Program-made: the position numbers and the translations under genes
Notes under the pieces: model-generated
Told to the model about the DNA's origin: nothing
What the model saw: the letters and a program-made list of their open reading frames with translations, nothing else
The model's database searches: none
DNA from: Brachynemurus nebulosus
Taxonomy: Eukaryota > Arthropoda > Insecta > Neuroptera > Myrmeleontidae
Assembly: GCA_035578155.1 (NCBI GenBank)
Contig: JAPWDM010000022.1
Location: 5,767,076 to 5,831,075 of the forward strand
Reading direction: 5' to 3'
DNA: 64,000 nt
In this document: positions 1 to 12,850 of the stretch, in pieces
Numbering within the stretch: the stretch's first letter is position 1
Layout: every line of letters starts with the position of its first letter

Positions 1-503
1 ATAATTTTGCTAAAGAAATTTTGTGCAATAAACTGAATGCAGGAATTGTACTTAATTAAACTGTTGTTTAATTTTAAATATTAAGTGATAAAGATGTTGC
101 AAAGCAATAAATAATTATTCTTGCAAATTAATACTTCATACAAGTTCAAATAATAGCCATCAAATATGGCTACAGAATAACAAACAAGTCAAACAAATAA
201 AGTAGTATTGCGCAATAATATCTACAAAGCCTACAGACGTTACAATATTCATTCATTGCACAATATATTTCAAACTATTTTTGATTAGCACAATATATTG
301 TACAACCCTTCGATATAACCTACAGACGATCCATAATATTGTACAACCTCGGATTTTGTGCAATATTATTGAGCGTGTAGGGGCCGCTTTAATGAAGTTA
401 TTTCTGAAAGAAACCTTTGATAAAAAAAATTATTATTAATAGAATGATTATTTTTCAATTTAAATTCACCTCACATTTAATGCCTCCTCACTTAATTTAA
501 GAA

Positions 504-505
<2 letters not shown>
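1..505. other. Non-coding AT-rich DNA with family F repeat end
   Basis: No gene is visible. Bases 190-370 repeat a short theme around 'cacaatatattgtac' and 'cctacagacg'. About 390-505 is a reverse-orientation end of the repeat also found at 24590-24840 and 30815-31050 (called family F here), abutting a (TA)n tract as those copies do. Confidence 0.5.

Positions 506-559
<54 letters not shown>
506..559. repeat. (TA)n microsatellite
   Basis: An uninterrupted TA run directly beside the family F repeat end. It matches the position of the (TA)n tract in the other two copies, so the tract is probably part of the element. Confidence 0.9.
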
Positions 560-1160
560 CAATTTTTGTTGAATTCGTGAATTTTTAATATGATGGATGA
601 TCATTATTCAAAACACATGAGTTATAAATTGTAACATTTTTCACCGAATTTTTAAAGTTATTAGCATACAAATAATTGTTATTAGTCCACTTAAGAGATT
701 AGGATAGCTAAATTAAATTTTATATGCGTTAAATATTATTTGTATGACTGATTCTTCTTGGGATCTGAGTTTTAGAGTTGGGTACCGCATTTTGAGAATT
801 ATATATTGCATATCTATTTTATAAACATTTTTAATTAATTTTTGGGTTTAAAACACTTAACTAACCGTTTTTATAATTTTACTTTAATATTTTATTTATT
901 TCAGAACGTAAAATCAATTGAAAAATAATTAATATTGAATTAAAACTTCCAAATTGTTATTTATATATTATCAAATAAAAACGTCAAACATAATATGTAT
1001 GATATTTATTAGATCTGAAACGACACATAGAGATACAATATAAACTTAATTTAACTGTTTAAAAATTCACAATGGTTATCGGCTAAGTCAGAACTTACAC
1101 AATGTTTTTTAAAACATCAGCAGAGAGCGAAACGAAATTGTGATTTTAGTGGTTTATTTT

Positions 1161-1309
1161 ATCGAATATTTAAACCATTCTTGGCTTTTGCTTTGACGTT
1201 CTATGTTTCACTAGATGTCACTCTATGATAATACTCTATGACATAGAGCCTCACCTAGTAGTGGATAGAGTGTCAAAGTGGCTGGAAGAGAATGGTTCAA
1301 ATATTCGAT
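1161..1309. repeat. Small hairpin element (MITE-like)
   Basis: The arms 'atcgaatatttaaaccattc' near 1161 and 'gaatggttcaaatattcgat' near 1289-1308 are imperfect inverted repeats around a 70-80 base loop. No ORF lies inside. The superfamily is not assigned. The flanks at 560-1160 and 1310-1944 show nothing else recognisable. Confidence 0.45.
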
Positions 1310-1944
1310 AGTAGAAGATTTGTAGTACTGTATGTCATGTACCTTAATGCGCGATTTTTCATAGGGATCAGTGTATTGATCTTTCAAAGGAGGTTAATAT
1401 ATTCTGTCCGTTTTTTCATAGACGTCAACAAATTATAAAACAAAAACATTAATAAATCAAAATTTTTGGGTTATATTTTCTTAAAAACATATCCATTGGA
1501 TTAAAAAAACTTGGTTTCATACTTATTAAGAAAAAAAAATGGGTGTTTTGTTTATTTTTTAATTTTTTTAAGCTAATTTAATGATACAGCTAAAAATAGT
1601 GATCGGTCATCGGGTCTCTTACCCTATGTATGTTGTTCTTTAGACGTCAACAAAATATATAAAAATACAAAAATTAAAATGCTAAAAGAATGCACTCATA
1701 TCTAAAAAAAAAACTACAGTAAAAAGAGACAATATTCCAAAAAGTCATTTTCACTACAGTTTGTCGATTTTTCTTGCGAAGAAAACGTAGTCGCTTTTAA
1801 ATTATTGTTGTAGCGTTAAGTTAGAGTCCTGTATTTTATTAAAATAATGAGAAATATAAAAAAATATAGTTAAATTTTTTGTCATATTATGGGCATCATG
1901 ACGCTGGCCGGAAACTTTTTTGTAGTTAAAATCTGATAACTTCA

Positions 1945-2075
1945 ATCCATTGTAACCCTCTTACGATTAGCCAACACAAAATTCAAAAAGTTAAAATTAT
2001 AACTTTTCTTCTATGTCAATTGATTGTGAATTGTTTGTGAATGTTTGTGACACTTTTAAAGGGTCTCGCCGGGTA
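1945..2075 (+). repeat. Dispersed repeat G, copy 1
   Basis: The segment with 'cttacgattagccaacac' and the 'gttaaaattataactttt' stretch recurs at about 2725-2850 (+), 9420-9560 (-) and 22880-23000 (-). The short open frame across it (2013-2204) exists only by chance within the repeat and is not called as a gene. Confidence 0.5.
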
Positions 2076-2724
2076 AGCATATGTGATTTCGGCCTAGCGG
2101 ATTTTTCGGCTATTCTTTTTCATGAACATTGTTTGTGGTCAGTAATGTTTGGAAATATGGGTATTAGAACTCTACCCCCTATACTTTCAGAGATATGGAG
2201 GTAACAACCCTTAACTATAAAATTTTTTTTTCTTCAAAACTATTAAGGATAGAGGATGTTGACATATAGTAGCTTTATATTATACAATTTTTTTACATTC
2301 GTATGAAATCATTTACTATATTAAAAAAGTAATTGAATTTTTGAGGGTGCGTGTTTTAGATCGACCCCTTGAGTGACACCTACCAAAAAAATATATGTTA
2401 TTTGGCTCTAACATAATTATCGTGTGTAAAAATTTCAGCAAGGTCAGATTGGTGGAAGTTGTCTTAAAAATATATATATTCAGGTTAAGTAACAATAAGA
2501 CACCCCTGTGAAAAAACAAAGGTCCTGATCTGGATGATTGACTATGAGTTAAATCGGTTCGTACAAACAGACAGACAGACAGATAAACATTTTTTTAAAG
2601 TTATATTTGGTATTTATGTCGAATTTGCTAACTGGAAAATACATTAATACCTAAAAATTCGAAAATTACAGACAGACCCTTCTATTTTATTTATAGGTAT
2701 TAATTAATTTGTTAATTATGAGCT

Positions 2725-2850
2725 TACGATTAGCCAACACTTTTTAAAAATTGATTATAATATAGGCTTCTAGGTACTCAATCGATCGGAAATTGTTTGT
2801 CAATTCTAAATATGTGTATAAAAACGTTTGTGACGGCGTAGTTTTTAAAA
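2725..2850 (+). repeat. Dispersed repeat G, copy 2
   Basis: It shares 'cttacgattagccaacac' and the 'gattataatataggcttct...atcgatcggaaattgtttg' theme with the 9420-9560 copy, which is inverted. The stretch 2076-2724 between the copies holds only a (CAGA)n-like tract near 2570 and no gene. Confidence 0.5.
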
Positions 2851-3273
2851 TAATTAGAAAATTCTGCTCAAATCTTACAACAAACAAATATATTAATTAC
2901 TTCTTTTATAAATACTTATATTATTTTGGTAAGTAATAAGTAAAATATGAGAAATTTTTCTTACTTTTTAAAAATTAACGTATTTTAATGTACAATATAT
3001 ATTAATTTTGTAATGGATATGTTTGTAAATATTCTTTTTAGTATACAAAGGTATAGAATACATACCTCAACTCTTTGGTAGAGACATCTTTTGAAATCCC
3101 TAACAATTAACTTAAACGTTCCTACTAATGATGTATATAGACTAGTCATTTTGTTAGATGATCTGAAGCCAAGCACTGGTGTTCCTCCTGTCATTGTTTA
3201 GTTGTGTGTGTGCGTCACGTGAGATGTCTGAAAAGTTGTCGTGAAATTAAAACTGATTATAACGTTTTCCATC

Positions 3274-3365
3274 GGAAACCAAAATGGTTAATTGTTGTGT
3301 TTATCGTGCAAAAGCGACAATAGAGTAAAAACAGAAGGAAAAAACCCAATTACGTTTCATAGATG
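3274..3365 (+). pseudogene. Possible THAP-domain first-exon remnant
   Basis: An ATG in good context at about 3283 opens a frame beginning MVNCCVYR. That resembles the start of a THAP zinc-finger exon, where a Cys pair is followed by a basic stretch. The frame breaks within about 14 codons, and basic residues continue in another frame. No partner exon is seen nearby. It could be chance, so this is a weak call. Confidence 0.25.
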
Positions 3366-4082
3366 AGTAGAAATCATGTTTTAAAAATTAAATATGGGTA
3401 TCCGCCATTTTATAATGTTATACACATGTGTGTCTAAACAAAATTTTTTTATGTATATATCTTTTATGTATTTTTTTTTTTTTTATACATATAACTCTTA
3501 TTTTCATTAAAAAACATCAAAAAACCAAAAAAAGTTTTTGTTATTGGCAAATACTTTGCTAAATATTCCTTTGTTCCCTATATTACTTTTATAAAAATAT
3601 TTCCTACTTAATATTGTTAAGAGATCACAATGGTATTTTTTAGGTACGTATGCGATTGTAAATGTGTGTGTAATAGTGTGTGTAATAATGTGTGTGAATT
3701 AGAGCCCTTTGGTTTGTAACGGTGAAAGCTCCGTTAGCTAACATTAGGCTAACAAAATTTTCGTCTGGAACGCCAGCATTCACACATACGAAATGCCATC
3801 TCCACATACTTCCGTGAACTAGAATTCTAAATTGGATTCACTCGAATAGGAAATTCTAGTGTTTGTTGGAACATACCTAATATATTGTACATCAAATTTA
3901 GGTTATGTTAACATGATCCTTTCATTGAGAAATAATTAAAAACTTAATATCATTTAAAATTACTAAATTACGCTTATTTAAAGACGTAAGATTAAAAATT
4001 TTAATTAAAATAAACGCTTGTTTAAATCTTTGTCCAGTATGCTGGACAAAAGTATACTCATTGACGTAAAAAATTTTAAAAA
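3366..4082. other. Non-coding, no feature seen
   Basis: AT-rich DNA with poly-T runs and a 'gtgtgtaat' repeat near 3665-3700. I see no coding signal. Confidence 0.4.
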
Positions 4083-4384
4083 ATCAGTAGTAGGGATAGC
4101 GACTTTTCCAAAAAAAGATCGATTTTTAAATCGATTCGAATCGAAGTCTAAAGAATCGATTCACAAAAAATCGTGGTCTAGAAGATCGATTTTAAGAAAT
4201 CGATTTTTTTAAAAACTTTTTTTATGGAAAACAAACAAAATCCAAAATAATCGATCCTATATTTTTAGTCGAATTTTCTCCGAAAAATTAGACATACAGT
4301 CTATACGATAAGAGCTGCGAGAGGCGAGAGTAGGGGCGCTATCCGTTTTCGGACCCGTAGAACACGAATATGTAGAAAAAAATG

Positions 4385-4506
<122 letters not shown>

Positions 4507-5603
4507 CCGCCACCTTTTAATTTGTGTAGGGCCCCCCTATGGAAGTTAAGAGATGAAATTTCGTAAATGGGGCTCATTTTCGAGGCACCTCATACTATCA
4601 AAGTGGGGTCCAATTTTGGGCAAATTTTTTTTCTGACCCGACATTTAAGGGGGTGGTGGGGGGCGGAAAAGCAATAAAACTTTTCCAAACCGGTTTTAAA
4701 TAATGTTTCGGTCAATTATCTACAACATATCCAAAATTAAGCTTCCTAGGATGATTTTGTGGGAGTCGAGGTGGGAAAAACGATTTTCGCTGGATCTAAC
4801 AGGCCCCCAGCCCCCCAGAATTAACGTAGAGGGTTGAAATTTGGTGTGTTGATAAAGTTCGTACCTAGGTTGTGCTTTTTGGAGGTTTTAATATTTTACC
4901 CCCACCCCCCTCATTTTTAAGCTACAATTTCATGCATTTTCGACGTTTTCGAAGTTTGTACCACTCGCACAGGTCACCCAAATAAACCTAGAGGGCTGAG
5001 ATTTTGTATTGGGATTGAGTTAGTATCAAGGGGGTGCCTTTTGGGGGTCTCAACTTTTAACCCTTACCCTCACCATTTTTATACCAAAAAGAACACCATT
5101 TTTCTTGTTTTTTAACAGTTTCGTTCGGGTCAAAATCTCCCTAAATAAACCTAGAGGGCTGAAATTTTGTGTACAAGTTAAGTTAATAGCCAGCCACTGC
5201 TTTTTGGAGGTTTCAACTTTTAACCCTTACCCCCACGATTTTTACGCCAATATTTCCTTGATTTTTTTGCTTTTTTTCTAACACGTCTAGAAGCTTTCTA
5301 AGAAAACATACAGAGCTGAAATTTTGTACGTGTATTGAGTTAGTATCCAGCTAGTGCCTTTTAGGGATTAAACATTACTTTTCCTCCCACTTCTCCCATT
5401 TTTACATCGGAATTCAGTGGCATTGTAAATGTGTTTTAAATGAATTACTTTTATTCTAACACACAGTAGGCGAATAGTAATTTTAAAAAATTTAAAAAAA
5501 AATGAATTTACTTTTTTAACAAAAGCAGTACATACATATAGGTAGTTGCATGCATACATATTATATTACGTATAGGTAATTCTATATGTATACATACATA
5601 TAT

Positions 5604-7356
5604 GCTGACGAGCACCAAATCAGAGAAATTTACTACTTTAGTTTTGGAAACTACTTTAGTTAGAACTAAAGAAGTATTATACTACTTTAGTATTTTACTA
5701 CATTAGTTTTGCGCGGAGAGCTCATTTACAAAATACTTCTTTAGTTTCAACTACTTTAGTTTTAAATAATTTACTGTTGAGAGGTTAACTTTGTGAAATT
5801 TCATTTTAAATATTAAAAATATTTAAAGTTTCAATTACTTTGTCAATTTCACTAGAATTGAGTAGAATTTACTAAACGCGTTTTCAATCTCGCGACCATC
5901 ATCAGAGTAATTGAAGAAATGTATGTGGGAGTGTAATAAATACTCTTAAAAATGAATTTGGGAAAAACCCGTCATTATACTATTTCATATGAAATAGGCT
6001 GTACAATAACGTACCTGAAAGACGATGTTGATAAACCAGTTTTGAATAATAGAGGTAATTATTTTTATCTGTGTAAGGTAAAAATTTTTAACCAATATGT
6101 TTAAGAATAAAGGAGGGGTGTCCAAAATGTAAAGTTGCTGAAATTATATTTTTTCGTTTAGAAGTTCAGAAGTTCAGTCAAACTAGTGAAATTGACAAAG
6201 TAATTGAAACTTTAAATATTTTTAATACTTTAGTTTTCTCCAAATACTCTTTTAGTTATTAGAAATGTGTGATGTAACATAAAAATTTTATCAGAAAAAG
6301 ATAAAAAATAATGATTTGGGTGGCATTCACTATAAACAAAAAATTTTCAGAGAACAAATATTTAGTTTCTTAGTTTCTTTTTTTCTAAAAATTTTGATAA
6401 TTAATAAAAAAATTTTATCTCTTTCATTTTTCCAATATGGTACGCATCCCCCTCCCCCCCGCAAATAAAAAACCTTGTTTGTAAATGCGCCTGTCTTTTC
6501 TATTTTGAGCAGTTCGTACTATAGACTCAGACGTATTATCTTCATTAAAAACACCATCCATATTGTCAAAATACAGTCAACACCGATTAATCCGTACAGT
6601 AATGGAGAGAACAAGGACGGACAAATCAAAATCATGGTTAATCCAAAAATTAAACTGAAAAATAATTTAGTCATAAAAAAGTTAATTAAAAAAATCAAAA
6701 AACCAGATTGCGTAAAAAGCAAACTAAAATGATGGAAACAAGATGAAATAGAGAAAAAGAAAAATGAATAAATAATAATTGTACCAAGTTAAACAGAAAT
6801 GTCTGATGCCTCTGACTGCTTTACTTTTTAATCATTTTTTTTTCTCTACTTGACTTTATTGTGTTTAAAAATTATTTAGAAGAAGAAATATATAGGTACG
6901 CATGCAGTGGCTGGGTTTTCACATTCAGCCTAGTTAATTTGCCCCCAAATAATCGGAAACTTACTGTAATATTTAATATCACTTTCTTACCATATTAACA
7001 ATATCTAATTAAAAACCCCAAAAAATGTTCAATTACGAAAATAAGCCGAAAAGAAGGCACAAAAATGCAGGTCACCAATGTTTTTTAAAGATACTCTTTT
7101 ACATACTCCGGCTAGTGGATAGGAGTATATATTGGCTTTGTTTACTCTCTTACTTACTACTTTAGTATAATACTCCAGAGTGGTGCACACCAGCAATCGT
7201 TTACTCTCAAGAGAATATTTTCAATACTTCTTTAGTAAAATACTCCACAACTGAAAATACTACATTAGTATAGAAAGTAATTGAAGTCGTCAATTTTTCA
7301 CTCTTTTAGTATAATACTAAGTTAGTTACAAAATCTCCTGGTTGGTGCTCGTCAGC
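5604..7356. mobile_element. 1.75-kb TIR element with subterminal repeats
   Basis: The ends are inverted: gctgacgagcaccaa at 5604 and ttggtgctcgtcagc ending at 7356. Comparison with the uninterrupted repeat A copy at 61.6-63.3 kb shows this block is an insertion. Both ends (5630-5770 and 7065-7320) are crowded with tactactttagta-like motifs in both orientations. An internal inverted pair lies at about 5800-5870 and 6175-6235. No transposase is seen. A clear target duplication is not visible, so the superfamily is unassigned. Confidence 0.75.
6574..6966 (+). mobile_element. pogo/Tigger-like MITE
   Basis: A 393-bp element flanked by TA (6572-6573 and 6967-6968). Its ends are inverted: cagtcaacaccgattaatcc on the left, and the right end read backwards gives cagtaagtttccgatta. 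A TA target and a CAGT start are typical of pogo/Tigger elements. The 85-codon frame at 6475-6732 crosses the left end, is Lys/Ile-rich and is probably not a gene. Confidence 0.65.
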
Positions 7357-8499
7357 CTTAAAGTAGGAATTTTGGATTTTTATTATTTATAAAATAATTT
7401 TTTATTTTTTATTTTTTTTATTTTTAATTTTTTTTGGAAGAAAAAATATCTTTATAAAGGCCTTCCAGTTTACTATTTAAGGTCCTTCTTTAATATTTAA
7501 AACTAAAACATAAAGGCAATTAGCGGATAAACATGGGCAGGAATGTCCCCGTACGAATTGTGTTGGTTTTTTTTCTGCTACCTGTTTTCGGCACAAAATT
7601 GAAATTTACTGAGATACAGCCCTTAAATACTCAAAACCTTTTTTTAAAGCCTCGATCAGCCGAACACTCATCACCAGTTTTGAAACCAACAAAATGACAA
7701 TTCGGTTGTAGACTTTCAATCACATTTCGCTTGTAGACATTCAATACCGAAGATGAAGGGGAAAATTCGACTACCGTGATAGGGCCCCGCTGCTCACGGC
7801 GTTTTTTTAAGTAAAAAGTATAAATCTTTCTTATAATTAGGTCAAAGTTAAGAACAATTTCTAATATAAAATAGTATATTACTTGGCAAGGACAGTAAGT
7901 TTTTGAGGCCTCGGATGCAGTTTGAGAATCCGAAGCTGAAAGCTGGAAAGGCCGAGGTATACGTAAGTTAATTTTTTAACCGAAAAAATGATGAATAAAT
8001 TACGCATCACTATTTGCCCTGTTTACAAATGTTGATTCACCTTCAACAGTTGAAGTACCAGTGCAGGTATTCTGCTAATTGTAAATATTTTTTTTTCCAG
8101 AAAAAATCAAATCCCGATTTTTAAGTGTCTGAGATCGATTCACTGAATCGATTCATTGCTAAATATCGATTTAAAAAATCGATTTTCTTAGCTCAAAAAA
8201 TCGATTTTCGATTAATCGATCTCAGATCGCCATCCCTAATCAGTAGTGAAGAAGTTACATATAACTTTTTCAAATTTTCACGTTCGTTTTCAACATCGAT
8301 GTCAAAAGTCGATGTTTCGATATATTTATAATAAGATTAGGATTGCCACCCGTACTTTTTTTAAAAGTATTATACTTTATTTTAGACAAACGTACTTTGT
8401 ACTTTATAAAGGAATAAAAGTACACTAAAATACTTTTTTTATGTATGTTAAATTTTCATTCGTTCATCTCATTTTTAGCCATGTATTAACATAATATGA

Positions 8500-8850
8500 T
8501 TTGTATTCAGAAGTAAACATAATCAGACATAATTTTATTAATGAATTTCTTCTAAAATTAATTAATTGTGCACATTTTAAAGATATTTCTACTGCAAAAA
8601 AAATTAACGCTGAGATAATTTTCCAAATACATACAATAAATGCCCATCTTCTGTCAGCTTTTGTCTATTCCTGCTACTTCAGCATTCATAGAAAGAGTAT
8701 TTTCAATAATGAATATAAGGTAATTGGCGTGAGGAAAGGAACAAGGCGTCACTTAATAAAAAATGAATTACTGATAGATATTTATATTAATTCAGATATA
8801 GATTGTAATAATGCCTTAAATGTTCTTAAAGAAGACAAATATCCAGATAG
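8500..8850 (+). pseudogene. hAT transposase C-terminal (dimerisation) remnant
   Basis: Around 8655-8735 one frame reads LLSIPATSAFIERVFS, which is the hallmark hAT C-terminal dimerisation motif (SIPATSA..ERVFS). After a frameshift near 8730 the reading continues as VIGVRKGTRRHLIKNELLIDI and on to about codon 110. The catalytic RNase-H-like part is absent. The longest open frame (8501-9052) mixes the correct frame for the last part with an out-of-frame start, and runs into the MITE at 8853. It sits inside the hAT element at 8338-9219. A dead fragment. Confidence 0.75.
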
Positions 8851-8852
8851 CC

Positions 8853-9067
8853 AGAGCCGGATTTACTCTAAGTGCCGCCCGGGGTATTGTAAAAAATGCC
8901 ACCCCATGGTTTTTCCTAAAACGAAAATTTCGAAAAAATTTTTTAGTAAACATAAAGTGACGAGCAAAAAAAAAAAAAAAAACGTTAAATTCCAAATTTT
9001 TCCGCCCGGTTTAAAAGTTGCCGCTCGAGATTATTGCCCCGCGTGGCCTTAGTGTAAATCCAGGGCT
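8853..9067. mobile_element. MITE nested in the hAT remnant
   Basis: The ends are inverted: agccggatttactctaagtg near 8856 and, read backwards from 9066, agccctggatttacactaag. This type of GGATTTA end, followed by a GC-rich subterminal (gccgcccgggg / ccgcgtgg), is common in arthropod hAT MITEs. No exact 8-bp duplication is visible, so its limits are within a few bases. Confidence 0.6.
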
Positions 9068-9224
9068 GAATATAGTTAAGAGCAATAAAAAATGCCTACT
9101 TATGGAAAAATAAATAATATAAAAATTTAATGCGTACTTTTTTTTACTAACTGTACTTTTTATTTTTGCTAAAAAACCGAAAAATACTTTTTTTGCCTTA
9201 AAAAAAGGCGGCAACTCTAAATAA

Positions 9225-9303
9225 GATCGATGGTTCGATGACGAAAAAGTAAAAAAAATCGATAGTTCAATGTCCATGTTTTTTACCGACATCGCCCATC
9301 CCT
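9225..9303. mobile_element. hAT-like terminal fragment
   Basis: The sequence ends cgacatcgcccatccctag and is rich in atcgat motifs. It resembles the ends of the hAT at 4091 and a similar end near 35925. The hAT remnant at 8338-9219 appears to have inserted into this element. Its left limit was not found. Confidence 0.35.
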
Positions 9304-9419
9304 AGGAGTATATTCCCAACATAATAAAGAATAAATGTCTTGTATTTTCACTGCAAGATTACTTATGGTTACACTAGAGGGCATTGATGTGTAGGAAAAG
9401 TTATATTTATTTTTCATTT

Positions 9420-9560
9420 TCTTTTGGAAAAGAAGCGTTCACAAACGTTTTAATGAACATATTTAGAATTCACAAACAATTTCCGATCGATTGAGTACCT
9501 GGAAGAATATATTATAAATCAATTTTTAAAAAGTATTGGCTATCCGTAAGCTTATTGGCG
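9420..9560 (-). repeat. Dispersed repeat G, copy 3
   Basis: The reverse complement of the 2725-2850 copy; it shares 'caatttccgatcgattgag' and 'attggctatccgtaagctta'. No gene lies in 9304-9705. Confidence 0.5.
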
Positions 9561-9705
9561 ATGTGCAATCTACATGGTAGCGAGAACTAAATCGATCGCA
9601 GCGCACGATGTGGTCAGAAAAGGAACTTAGGGAGGAAAAATTTTGACAAATTAATTTTCATCTGTCACTGTCAAATAGTAAAAATTGTATGTGTGTGTGT
9701 GTTTT

Positions 9706-9828
9706 TTAGCGAATTTCCAAAACTGGAAATTCAGCTTTTACGCCAGGTGTCATGGTGCGACCTAAGCCCGAGACCATATCAGAAATATGTTTTGAGGTCC
9801 CTAGAATACGAAAATGATATTCACTAAA

Positions 9829-9894
<66 letters not shown>

Positions 9895-10090
9895 CCGCGC
9901 GATAACTCTCGAACGAAGCGTTTAATGCTTATGAAATTTTGTGTGCGAATTCGATTTTCCAAATCGTTGGATGAGTTCGTTAGCCAGACACGTCGGATGC
10001 CCAGAAGTAGGTTTTCCGGGCGTTTTTTGTCAACAAAATGAGTTTTTTGCCAGAATTAAGCAATTTTTCAAATTTTTTTTTACACTAAGC
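9706..10090 (+). repeat. Dispersed repeat E, copy 1
   Basis: It begins ttttttagcgaatttcc, followed by a short self-complementary stretch, then a left block ending 'tattcactaaaattta', a (TA)n tract (9832-9890), and a right block with 'cgataactctcgaacgaa' and 'gttggatgagttcgttagcc'. The same order occurs at 19668-20118 (+) and inverted at 15600-15935. There is no gene inside. Confidence 0.75.
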
Positions 10091-11990
10091 CATTGTAAAA
10101 GGTAAAACGCATAAAAAATGTTTTTATACCGTTGCTCTAAATTACTTACTTTTCGAGAAAAACTAGGAAATATGTCGTTCTCCATTTCACTCGCACTCGC
10201 ATTCTTTTTTTTTCTGTCTCATTTTTTGCGAGCTAAATTCGAAAAAAGCCGCTTTATAAGTAGCGTGTCATGATTTTTTTAATCCAATTTAACGATTCGG
10301 CTATATTCTATTTCTCTGTCAGTTAAATGTTTTTATAATGTATCTCTGTTCCATTTTTTTTTACAAAAAAAATCCCGACGATATCTGTTATGTGATATGA
10401 TCAGAATTTAGATTATATTTACACCTTCCTAAAATTAATAAGAGTTTGCTTCAATCGTATAAAAATTACGTTAAATCATATTCAAACAATAATATTTTTA
10501 CGTAATTTTTTATCCAATTGACAATACAGTTATGATTAGAATTGTATAATCAGAGCATTCTAATATTAAATAATTTTGCACATTCAATTTTTTTTTTTAA
10601 CAAAGAAAAATTTTTTTAAATTTTGACACATTCTTTTATGAAATTTCGATTAAGAAATATTAAAAAATTTTAAAGTGAATCATTTAAAAAGAGTTAAAAA
10701 TAAATTAAAAAGGAAACATTTCTCTATTTTAACATATTTGTAAAGAAAATTTTACAGTTTACTTACAGTTTTTTGAAAAAATGTAATAACATTTTTACAT
10801 ACAATAAAGATTATATTTGAACGGTAGGAAATCCACAAATTTTTTTTTATTTCTTTAATTAATTATTAAATTTGGTTTTAGAAGAAAATCTTCGTCTAAT
10901 TTGCTCCAAGCCGAAAGTATAGCCACTAATAAGGACATTCCACTGTTAAAATAAATGGAAAATATATTGAAATTTATTTAATGAAAGCCATTCATACACA
11001 TTTTTAAAATATCCTTTTGAATTATATAACAAATAAAATCTGTGTAAATAAATCTAATTGACGTGTTTTTTCTCAATTTGCTAATATTAAGTAAGGCTCG
11101 TTAATTAGGGAGTGATTGTGTTAAAATTTTAATATAAAATATGGTAATTTTAACCCTCTTTAAAAGAACATTTCGATTTTAACAATAAAAAAATTTTAAA
11201 AAGTGTTTTCGTTTTTCCCGGATTACCAAAAACTGTTCATAGGCATATCTGTGACTAAAGTTGCCTCCCTTTCTTAAGAAAATAAAGTATTTTTAAAATT
11301 TTGTGCAAAAGAATAAAACACAATTAACGAAAAAAAAGTACGCGTTTCCATATTTTTAAGATTTTGTAGTACAAGAAAATCCTTATAAATTCATCATATC
11401 TGTTATTGCATTTACTAGCTTTTACGCAATTTAATAAACAAAAGTCTGAAAATGGACGTAGAATCTCACTGTTATTAATTATTATGTCTTAGTCTTTTGA
11501 AAAATTATTTTTTGAACTAAAATAAGAATAGGAGGAATATAAACTTAGGGGTAAACGACAGGAGTATATAAACTTTATTTTAGATTCTACGTTTATTTTT
11601 ATAGAAAATCATCAAGTACCTATTATTTCTTTTTTGAATGTATAAATACAAAAAGTTCGAAATTATTTTATATTAGAATTTCAATTTTGGTCGACCCTAC
11701 GGGTTGTCCCCATTTACTCTTTTCTCGTCTCTTTTGACCCCAATTTTTCATAGAGAAGAAATTATACGATTTTTGTTAATTTTTCAAAAACCACCGATAT
11801 TTTTAAATTTTTTTGGATACTGCTGATAAAGTGACCATCTTCGCGTAAATTTTTAATATATTAAAGATTAGGTACTCATAAAATAAATACAAAAAAATAC
11901 GGTGTGAAGTCGGAATGCGTACCTATTCATCCTTGTCTACGGTAGCACATTTTTTATTGACATAAATATTAGAAACGCAGGAAAAGAGAC
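10091..11990. other. Non-coding, no supported gene
   Basis: AT-rich DNA without a convincing gene. A possible pair of tiny minus-strand exons was considered and rejected (see rejected list). Confidence 0.4.
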
Positions 11991-11999
11991 CAGGAATCA

Positions 12000-12850
12000 A
12001 CATAGAAGTGGATTATGGTACGATATATTTTCTGAAAAAAGTGCTTAGGACCAAAGTTATAGAGTTCAAAGTGATGCACTTGATGATCTTGAAGCACTTG
12101 ACTCTCGTGATGCACTTGACTTTGAAGTTGACCTTGAGGTCAATTTCCAAAGTCATTTGAAAATCATTTAATATTTTTCAAAAGGAGTAGTTTACTTTTC
12201 ATCCCTAAATGGTTCAAAGTATATTCGAACGAATTTCACATGCAAGATAGAAAATAAGTGATCAAGAAGTAATTTTGAAAAATACTTGCTCAATCGCAAT
12301 CGGAAAAATAATAGTTAATCATATGTTGAATTTAATTCCTAATATGATAACTATAGAGTAGCAATAAAAATTTTAAAAAATTTTGAAAATTTCTAATATA
12401 ACATAAAGTTAATGTTTAACTTACAATTGGAGTGATATTAAATCTTTTCTTAACTTCTAAAATTACTTACAAAAATGTTTTCTTCTAATTTTTTCTATAA
12501 ATTTGCGCCTATTTTTTCATTTCGTCAGGTTTTTATTTTTTTTATTTTAGAAAAATAACGCAACAAATCAATTTTGAAGATAGATTGAGTCAATACATGA
12601 AATTACTGCTTATAGGTACAGGATATGGTCAAAGTTCGGCAATGGCTAATCATTTTCAACTGACCTTGAAAATCGATTTCAGGGTCACTATCAAGTGCAT
12701 CGCTTTAAATTCTACAAATTTGGTACTCAGCCCTTTTTTCAAAAAATATGCCGTTTCAAAAATATTTAGCTATAACTGTTTTCATCTACAGAGGTTGAAT
12801 GGTGTTTTCTACCCCTAAAAAGCGTATTTAGCCGAAATAAAAAAAACACG
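12000..12850. repeat. Fold-back repeat with divergent arms
   Basis: About 12020-12180 and 12610-12780 are diverged inverted copies. For example, 'ttcaaagtgatgcacttga' on the left corresponds to 'caagtgcatcgctttaaa' on the right, and 'gaccttgaggtcaatttcc' to 'cgatttcagggtcac'. The 77-codon frame at 12585-12818 lies in the right arm and is not a gene. Confidence 0.55.

Larger units (their letters stand above)
8338..9219 (+). mobile_element. hAT transposon remnant, 882 bp
   Basis: The ends are taggattgccacccgtact on the left and, read inverted, tagagttgccgccttttttt on the right. Perfect 8-bp duplications AATAAGAT flank it at 8330-8337 and 9220-9227. It carries the C-terminal part of a hAT transposase and a smaller MITE. 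It is a deletion derivative and non-autonomous. Confidence 0.85.

Noticed and set aside
506..559. TA tracts as origins or matrix-attachment sites.
   Set aside because: Their fixed position within dispersed repeat families explains them without a special function.
6475..6732. 85-codon + frame rich in Lys and Ile.
   Set aside because: It crosses the left end of a pogo-type MITE, has low complexity, and its start lies outside the element.
10859..11272. Two tiny possible minus-strand exons (11227-11272 and 10859-10942) with fitting acceptor, donor and phase.
   Set aside because: They are short, more than one frame is open in the second, no further exon was found and the protein text matches nothing I know. 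Splice signals this weak occur by chance in AT-rich DNA.
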